From positions 203,725 through 267,724 of the forward strand of contig NZ_VOMB01000021.1 of assembly GCF_019050325.1 (NCBI RefSeq): a stretch of 64,000 bases of DNA. Direction: 5' to 3'. Source of the DNA: [Mycobacterium] fortunisiensis (GTDB taxonomy: Bacteria; Actinomycetota; Actinomycetes; Mycobacteriales; Mycobacteriaceae). The notes under the pieces are model-generated. The model searched no databases, was not told the DNA's origin, and was given only the letters and a program-made list of their open reading frames with translations. A program made the translations under genes and the position numbers. This document shows, one piece after another, positions 58,875 to 64,000 of this stretch. Numbering within the stretch: the first letter of the stretch is position 1; the number at the start of each line of letters is the position of its first letter.

Positions 58875-60485
58875 ATGAACGCCGATAAATCACTGGCACA
58901 GCGGCTGGGCCGGGTACTTGAGGGCGTCACGCGCCAGAACAGCAGGCTGCAGGGGACTCCGGAATACGGATCGTGGGTGCTGGGCCGGGTGGCCGAAAGC
59001 CAGCGCCACCGCAGGGTGCGCATCCAGGTCATTCTCACGACGTTCGTGGTTGGCGTGAACCTGCTCGGCATCGGAATCTCGATGTTCATCGTGACGGTGC
59101 TGTTCCCGACGCCCGACGTGTTCGCGCCCCAGGTCCGCTGGATCACGTTCATCGTCGCGCCGATCTATATGGGCTCGGCCGTGATCGTCGGGGTGTTCTG
59201 GGCGACCACCCGGGTGATCGACAACGTGCGCTGGGCGATCGAAGAACGTCCGCCGACCGTCGCCGATCAGCGCAACACGTTCTTCGCCCCGTTCCGGCTC
59301 ACCCGCGTGCTGCTGTTCCTGTGGGGCCTGGGCACCGCGCTCCTGACGACGTTGTTCGGACTCGTCGACACCGACTACATTCCGAAGTTCCTGCTGGGCA
59401 TCAGCTTTCCCGGCATCGTGGTGTCCGTCAGCTGCCATCTGTTCACCGAGTTCGCACTGCGACCGGTGGCCGCCCAGGCCTTGGAGGCCGGGCCGCCCCC
59501 GGTCCGGTTGGCACCGGGCATCATGGGCCGCACGATGGTGGTGTGGTTGCTCAGCTCGGGCGTGCCGATCATCGGCATCATGCTCGCCGCGATGTTCGCG
59601 CTGACACTGAACAACCTCACGCCGACCCAGTTCGCCTACGCCGTCATCGGTCTCGGCTCGTTCGCGTTGGTGTTCGGTTTCTTGTTGATGTGGATCCTGG
59701 CCTGGCTCACCGCCACCCCGATCCGGGTTGTGCGCGCCGCGCTCAACCGGGTCGAGCAGGGTGATCTGACCACCAATGTGGTGGTCTTCGACGGCACCGA
59801 ACTCGGTCAGCTGCAACGCGGATTCAACTCGATGGTGACGGGCCTTCGCGAACGTGAGCGGGTCCGCGATCTGTTCGGTCGTCATGTCGGTCGCGAGGTC
59901 GCCGCCCTGGCCGAGCAGGAGAAACCCGTCCTCGGCGGCGAAGAGCGCCACGCCGCAGTGATTTTCGTCGACGTCATCGGCTCGACGAAGCTGGTGACCA
60001 CGCTGCGCGCGGTCGAGGTGGTGGACCTGCTGAACCGGTTCTTCGCGGTGATCGTCGACGAGATCGACAACCATCGCGGGCTGGTGAACAAATTCGAAGG
60101 TGACGCGATCCTCGCCGTGTTCGGGGCCCCCGTGTCGTTGGAGAACCCCGAGGATGAGGCGCTGTCCGCGGCGCGGGCCATCGCCCGGCGGATACGCCTC
60201 GAGATTCCCGAACTCGAGGCAGGTATCGGGGTGGCGGCAGGCCAGGTGGTGGCCGGCAACGTCGGCGCCAAACAGCGCTTCGAATACACCGTGATCGGCG
60301 AGCCGGTCAACGAGGCCGCGCGATTGTGTGATTTCTCCAAGTCGGTGCCCGGGCACCTGGTGGCCTCGTCCGACACCATCGAGAACGCGTCCGAAACCGA
60401 AAGGGCGCATTGGTCTCTGGGCGAGACGGTGTCCCTGCGCGGCCTGGGTGAGCCGACCCGGGTGGCGGTGCCGACTAGCCGATGA
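58875..60485 (+). CDS. Membrane-bound class III adenylate cyclase
   Basis: The 536-residue protein has six membrane segments in residues 40-290, a HAMP linker (TPIRVVRAALNRVEQGDLTT) and a C-terminal class III cyclase domain. VIFVDVIGSTKLVTTL carries the metal-binding Asp, and LVNKFEGDAILAVFGAP has the second Asp and the Lys that selects adenine. M. tuberculosis has three such genes in tandem here (Rv1318c-Rv1320c); this window has one. It overlaps the glsA 3' end by 11 bp (convergent). Confidence 0.93.
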   Translation: MNADKSLAQRLGRVLEGVTRQNSRLQGTPEYGSWVLGRVAESQRHRRVRIQVILTTFVVGVNLLGIGISMFIVTVLFPTPDVFAPQVRWITFIVAPIYMGSAVIVGVFWATTRVIDNVRWAIEERPPTVADQRNTFFAPFRLTRVLLFLWGLGTALLTTLFGLVDTDYIPKFLLGISFPGIVVSVSCHLFTEFALRPVAAQALEAGPPPVRLAPGIMGRTMVVWLLSSGVPIIGIMLAAMFALTLNNLTPTQFAYAVIGLGSFALVFGFLLMWILAWLTATPIRVVRAALNRVEQGDLTTNVVVFDGTELGQLQRGFNSMVTGLRERERVRDLFGRHVGREVAALAEQEKPVLGGEERHAAVIFVDVIGSTKLVTTLRAVEVVDLLNRFFAVIVDEIDNHRGLVNKFEGDAILAVFGAPVSLENPEDEALSAARAIARRIRLEIPELEAGIGVAAGQVVAGNVGAKQRFEYTVIGEPVNEAARLCDFSKSVPGHLVASSDTIENASETERAHWSLGETVSLRGLGEPTRVAVPTSR

Positions 60486-61755
60486 GCTGTCGCGCCGCCT
60501 CGACGGCCTCCTCGACCGTGACGAACACGATCGAATCGACATCGGCCCGTCGCTGCTCCGGCACCACCCGCCCGTCGGGGTCCACCAGGTAGACCTCCTT
60601 GCCGGCGGCAGTCAGACTGGCACGCATCCCGATCAGCATGCCGCGGGCCGCGTCGTCGATGTCGTCGACATGGCCGGCGTCCAGCACCGCCACGTCGTAG
60701 TCGTCGCAGTCATGCTGGGCGGTGCGCAGCACCTGCTCGGCCCCGGCGAACATCAGGTCGCCCTGCACCTCGTAAACACGGACACCCGGGCTGACGTCGA
60801 ACACCGCCCGCAGCGTCGACGACGACTCGCGGGTCACGGTGAGGAAGTGCAGGCCCAGCTGTGACGACAGATTGCGGCACACCTGAACCCCACGCACGCT
60901 GTTGCCGCGGGAGTCCAGACGGGGCGAATACACCCCGATGCCGAGTTGGCCGGGCAACACCGCCACGATGCCGCCGCCCACGCCGCTCTTGGCGGGCATG
61001 CCGACAGCGCTGACCCAGTCACCGGTCGCGTCGTACATCCCGCACGTCACCATGACGCTGAGGGTGCGACGCACCACGTTGGCGTCGGTGACCCGACGCC
61101 CGGTCAGCGGGTTGAGCCCGCCACGGGCCAGGGTGGCGGCCATCCGGGCCAGGTCGGTGGAGGTGACATTGACCGAGCACTGCCGGAAGTACACGTCGAG
61201 CACCTCGTCCGGATCACCGTCCAGCACACCGAAACTGGTCAGCATGTAGGCGATGGCCCGATTCCGGTTACCGGTCGCCTTCTCCGAGGCGTACACGTTC
61301 GAGTCGACATCGAGTTGGCGCCCCGCGCAGGCTGAGTAGAAGTCGAGGATGTGGCCGAAACGCTCGTCGGCGTTCGCTCCGGGGATCAGCGAAACCGCGG
61401 CGATCGCGCCGGCATTGATCATGGGGTTCTTCGGGGTCTTCGTGACATCGTCGACGCTGATCTCGTTGAAGGCCTCCCCTGAGGGTTCGACACCGATACG
61501 GGCGTCGACGGCAGCCGGACCGAGGTTGTCCAGTGCCAGCGCGTAGGTGAACGGCTTGGAGATCGATTGGATGGTGAATTCGACTGCAGTGTCGCCTGAT
61601 TCGTAGACGTAACCATCCGATGCCGACAGGGTGAGCCCGAATCCCTCGGGGTCGACTTTCGCGAGTTCGGGGATGTAGCCGGCCAGTTCCCCGTCGCACA
61701 GGCCGATCTGCTCGTCACGGATTTGGTCCAGATAGCGTTGCACCAGCTCGGCCAC
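60475..61755 (-). CDS. glsA: Glutaminase A with a C-terminal STAS domain
   Basis: The 426-residue enzyme hydrolyses glutamine to glutamate and ammonia. The beta-lactamase-like fold has Ser64 and Lys67 in TIQSISKPFTYALAL; NPMINAGAIAA and SGVGGGIVAVLPGQLGIGVY are diagnostic. Residues 325-426 are a STAS domain (VYEVQGDLMFAGAEQVLRTA, DYDVAVLDAGHVDDIDD), a variant seen in actinobacterial glutaminases. I do not recall a counterpart at this place in M. tuberculosis. Confidence 0.93.
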   Translation of the reverse strand: MAELVQRYLDQIRDEQIGLCDGELAGYIPELAKVDPEGFGLTLSASDGYVYESGDTAVEFTIQSISKPFTYALALDNLGPAAVDARIGVEPSGEAFNEISVDDVTKTPKNPMINAGAIAAVSLIPGANADERFGHILDFYSACAGRQLDVDSNVYASEKATGNRNRAIAYMLTSFGVLDGDPDEVLDVYFRQCSVNVTSTDLARMAATLARGGLNPLTGRRVTDANVVRRTLSVMVTCGMYDATGDWVSAVGMPAKSGVGGGIVAVLPGQLGIGVYSPRLDSRGNSVRGVQVCRNLSSQLGLHFLTVTRESSSTLRAVFDVSPGVRVYEVQGDLMFAGAEQVLRTAQHDCDDYDVAVLDAGHVDDIDDAARGMLIGMRASLTAAGKEVYLVDPDGRVVPEQRRADVDSIVFVTVEEAVEAARQLIG

Positions 61756-61833
61756 GCGTAGCAGTCTAGTCGCGGGAGGCCTGTCACGACGATGTCGCTT
61801 TTCCGCTAGTCATCGGGTGGCCACCATGCCATC

Positions 61834-63336
61834 GTGAGTGTCATGCACGACGATTTCGACCGCTGTTACCGGGCCGTCCAGTCCAAAGACGCCCGGTTCG
61901 ACGGCTGGTTCGTCACCGCTGTGCTCACCACGGGCATCTACTGCCGGCCCAGCTGCCCGGTGCGCCCGCCGTTCGCCCGCAACATGCGGTTCTACCCGAC
62001 CGCCGCTGCCGCTCAAGCAGCCGGGTTCCGGGCCTGCAAGCGATGCCGTCCGGACGCCTCCCCAGGGTCGCCGGAATGGAACGTGCGCGGCGACGTGGTG
62101 GCCCGGTGCATGCGGTTGATCGCCGACGGCACCGTCGACCGTGAGGGGGTGACCGGCCTGGCGGCCCGGGTCGGTTACACCAGCCGGCAATTGCAGCGCA
62201 TCATGCAGGCCGAGCTCGGTGCCAATCCCCTGGCGCTGGCTCGGGCTCAGCGCACGCAGACCGCGCGGGTGCTCATCGAAACCACCGAGCTGCCGTTCGG
62301 CGACGTGGCATTCGCCGCGGGGTTCGCCAGCATCCGCCAGTTCAACGACACCGTCCGTGCAGTGTGCGATCTGACGCCGACCCAGTTGCGGGTGCGGGCG
62401 CGGATTCGGTTCACCTCCGAGGCCTCCGCCGCCCCCGGGGTGCTGTCATTGCGGCTGCCGGTCCGCGCCCCATTCGCTTACGAAGGGCTGTTCGGCCACC
62501 TGGCGGCCGGGGCCGTGCTCGGCATCGAGGAGGTCCGCGACGGGCAGTACCGCCGCACGCTGCGGCTCCCGCACGGCCACGGCGTGGTGGGTCTGGCACC
62601 TCAACCCGATCACGTCCGGTGCCAGTTGGTGCTCGAAGATTTCCGCGATCTGTCGGCGGCGATCGCCCGGTGCCGACGGCTGTTGGATCTCGACGCCGAC
62701 CCCGAGGCCGTGGTGGAGGCCCTGCAGGCCGACCCGGTCTTGACGTCCGTGGTGGCCAAGGCCCCGGGCCAGCGCGTCCCCCGCACTGTCGACGAAACGG
62801 AGCTCGCGCTCAGGGTCGTGATCGGGCAACAGGTTTCGATGAAGGCGGCCGCCACGCACGTGGACCGCCTGGTGGCCGGCTATGGGATGCCGATCACCGA
62901 TGAAGGCGGCGGCTTGACCCACGTGTTTCCCGATGTCGCCGACCTCGCCGGCCTGGATCCCGATCACTTGGCCATGCCGGCAACGAGGAGACGAAGCGTC
63001 ACCGCACTGGTTCAGGCGATCGCCGGCGGTGAGCTGAATCTCGACCCCGGGTGCGATTGGGACCGCGCCCGCGAGCAGTTGCGCACGTTACCCGGGATCG
63101 GCCCCTGGACGACGGAAGTCATCGCCATGCGCGGCCTCGGTGATCCCGACGCCTTCCCGGCCACCGATCTGGGGGTGCGCGCCGCGGCCGGCCACCTCGG
63201 GCTGGCCGACACCGCACTCATGGACCACAGCACTCGATGGAGACCGTGGCGCGCGTACGCGACCCAACACCTGTGGACCACACTGGACCACGCGGTGAAC
63301 GACTGGCCCCCGCACGATCAACAGGAGACGTCATGA
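61834..63336 (+). CDS. alkA: Bifunctional Ada/AlkA DNA alkylation repair protein
   Basis: The 500-residue protein combines an Ada zinc domain with Cys37, Cys41, Cys68 and Cys71 (GIYCRPSCP, RACKRCRPD; Cys37 is the methyl acceptor), an AraC-type HTH (ALARAQRTQTARVLIETTEL, GDVAFAAGFASIRQFNDTVR) and a C-terminal AlkA helix-hairpin-helix glycosylase (LRTLPGIGPWTTEVIAMRGL with the catalytic Asp in FPATDLG). GTG 61834 start; ATG 61843 is possible. It overlaps ogt by ATGA. Matches Rv1317c. Confidence 0.95.
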   Translation: MSVMHDDFDRCYRAVQSKDARFDGWFVTAVLTTGIYCRPSCPVRPPFARNMRFYPTAAAAQAAGFRACKRCRPDASPGSPEWNVRGDVVARCMRLIADGTVDREGVTGLAARVGYTSRQLQRIMQAELGANPLALARAQRTQTARVLIETTELPFGDVAFAAGFASIRQFNDTVRAVCDLTPTQLRVRARIRFTSEASAAPGVLSLRLPVRAPFAYEGLFGHLAAGAVLGIEEVRDGQYRRTLRLPHGHGVVGLAPQPDHVRCQLVLEDFRDLSAAIARCRRLLDLDADPEAVVEALQADPVLTSVVAKAPGQRVPRTVDETELALRVVIGQQVSMKAAATHVDRLVAGYGMPITDEGGGLTHVFPDVADLAGLDPDHLAMPATRRRSVTALVQAIAGGELNLDPGCDWDRAREQLRTLPGIGPWTTEVIAMRGLGDPDAFPATDLGVRAAAGHLGLADTALMDHSTRWRPWRAYATQHLWTTLDHAVNDWPPHDQQETS

Positions 63337-63830
63337 CGACACTGCAATGCCGCACCGTGGACAGCCCGGTCGGTCCCCTCACGCTTGCCGGCCGCGATGG
63401 CCGGTTGATGCACCTGCGGATGGTGGATCAGACGTATGAACCGGACCGCAACGACTGGGAGATCGACGACACCGCGTTCGCCGACGCCGTGGACCAGCTG
63501 GCCGGTTATTTCGCCGGCGACCGAACCGTATTCGAGCTTGAACTCGAAATGGTGGGGACGCAATTCCAGCGGAAGGTCTGGCAAGCGTTGCAGACCATTC
63601 CATACGGCGAGACGTGCTCCTACGGCGAGATCGCCCGCCAGATCGGTTCTCCCGGGGCCTCACGCGCGGTCGGCCTTGCCAATGGCCACAACCCGATCGG
63701 CATCATCGTGCCCTGCCATCGCGTGATCGGCGCCAACGGCAGCCTGACCGGCTACGGCGGCGGCCTGGACCGCAAACGCGCATTGTTGGAATTGGAGAAA
63801 AGCCGCACCAGGCCGGCGCTCTTCAATTGA
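63333..63830 (+). CDS. ogt: Methylated-DNA--protein-cysteine methyltransferase
   Basis: The 165-residue suicide enzyme removes methyl from O6-methylguanine. Cys128 in GIIVPCHRVIG is the acceptor, and SYGEIARQIGSPGASRAVGL the DNA-recognition helix. Co-translated with alkA. Matches Rv1316c. Its 3' end faces the rRNA operon. Confidence 0.97.
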   Translation: MTTLQCRTVDSPVGPLTLAGRDGRLMHLRMVDQTYEPDRNDWEIDDTAFADAVDQLAGYFAGDRTVFELELEMVGTQFQRKVWQALQTIPYGETCSYGEIARQIGSPGASRAVGLANGHNPIGIIVPCHRVIGANGSLTGYGGGLDRKRALLELEKSRTRPALFN

Positions 63831-63835
63831 GCGAT

Positions 63836-63878
63836 CGACGTTTTCAATTCCAGTCCAGTTCAAGAATTGAAAACGTCG
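63836..63878. terminator. Inverted repeat after ogt
   Basis: CGACGTTTTCAATTC and GAATTGAAAACGTCG are perfect 15-bp arms with a 13-nt loop, starting 5 bases after the ogt stop. There is no U-run on either side, so it is probably a weak bidirectional terminator between ogt and the rRNA operon. Confidence 0.55.
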
Positions 63879-63894
63879 CCCACATACAAAAATG

Positions 63895-63928
63895 CCCGGG
63901 CCCTCCAATCGAAATTGGAGGGCCCGGG
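63895..63928 (-). terminator. rRNA operon terminator with a UUCG tetraloop
   Basis: Perfect 15-bp GC-rich arms (63895-63909 and 63914-63928) enclose a 4-base loop that reads TTCG on the minus strand, followed by CATTTTTG. This is a strong intrinsic terminator 12 bases after the 5S rRNA 3' end. Confidence 0.9.
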
Positions 63929-63940
63929 ACTTAATTTGTG

Positions 63941-64000
63941 TTCGGCGGTGTCCTACTTTTCCACCCGTGTGGGTAGTATCATCGGCGCTGGCAGGCTTAG
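63941..64000 (-). rRNA. rrf: 5S ribosomal RNA, 3' part
   Basis: The reverse complement of the last 60 bases reads CTAAGCCTGCCAGCGCCGAT, then GGGTGGAAAAGTAGGACACC and GCCGAA, the 3' half of mycobacterial 5S rRNA. The 5' half and the rest of the rRNA operon lie beyond the window. The exact 3' end is uncertain by a few bases. Confidence 0.93.

Noticed and set aside
58890..60542. Minus-strand ORF of 550 codons opposite the cyclase gene
   Set aside because: Shadow of the cyclase reading frame; composition is Arg/His/Gln-rich and it has no motif.
1..64000. CRISPR arrays or cas genes
   Set aside because: No regularly spaced direct repeats and no Cas-like motif anywhere in the window.

Overview
The window looks like a chromosome segment of a fast-growing mycobacterium (Mycolicibacterium type). 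It is GC-rich with many GTG starts and 4-bp GTGA/ATGA gene overlaps. The right half (about 33.4-63.9 kb) follows, in inverted order, the gene order I recall for M. tuberculosis Rv1343c to Rv1316c: lprD, rdgB, rph, murI, rhomboid, cysM, cysO, mec, clpS, pncB, dinG, glgP, glgE, glgB, fadA4, epimerase, nucS, cyclase, alkA and ogt. It ends in the 3' end of a 5S rRNA, as expected beside ogt. Species cannot be fixed from sequence alone.

Layout. (a) 1-11.3 kb: end of a small unknown gene; a leftward SDR / APH-type phosphotransferase / cytochrome P450 operon; a leftward MFS transporter plus LacI regulator pair; the ahpC-ahpD peroxidase pair without an adjacent oxyR; a lipoprotein metallopeptidase; a DUF4333-like membrane protein; and an orphan fatty acyl-AMP ligase. 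(b) 11.3-32.4 kb: an accessory island ending 6 bp from the 3' end of tRNA-Leu(UAG). It holds a type I restriction-modification system split in two (hsdM-hsdS plus an exonuclease/BRCT protein on the left, fic-hsdR on the right, about 11 kb between). It also holds four toxin-antitoxin loci or remnants (a broken vapC, an intact Phd/VapC pair, a RES/MbcA-type pair, a vapC remnant), a decayed DnaQ-like exonuclease, an ESX-type secreted-protein operon with a frameshift, an Hsp90-like/TPR gene pair, a nitroreductase and several unknown genes. No integrase or insertion sequence is visible. (c) 32.4-64 kb: tRNA-Leu, a LAGLIDADG-like gene, then the conserved housekeeping block.

How genes work together. 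cysM, cysO and mec form the protein-thiocarboxylate cysteine pathway. glgE and glgB build branched alpha-glucan, and divergent glgP degrades it, with a streptogramin-lyase-like propeller gene overlapping its end. fadA4 and the divergent methylmalonyl-CoA epimerase belong to acyl-CoA metabolism. nucS, ada-alkA and ogt are DNA repair genes close to the rRNA operon. AhpC and AhpD form a peroxidase/adaptor pair.

Three genes in the island (vapC, the exonuclease, the DUF4185 gene) carry frameshifts, and two of these carry other lesions too. I saw none in the housekeeping blocks. Either the island is decaying or those positions need sequence confirmation. No stretch above 300 bases lacks a gene; the longest gaps (about 180-230 bases) are covered in the relevant entries.
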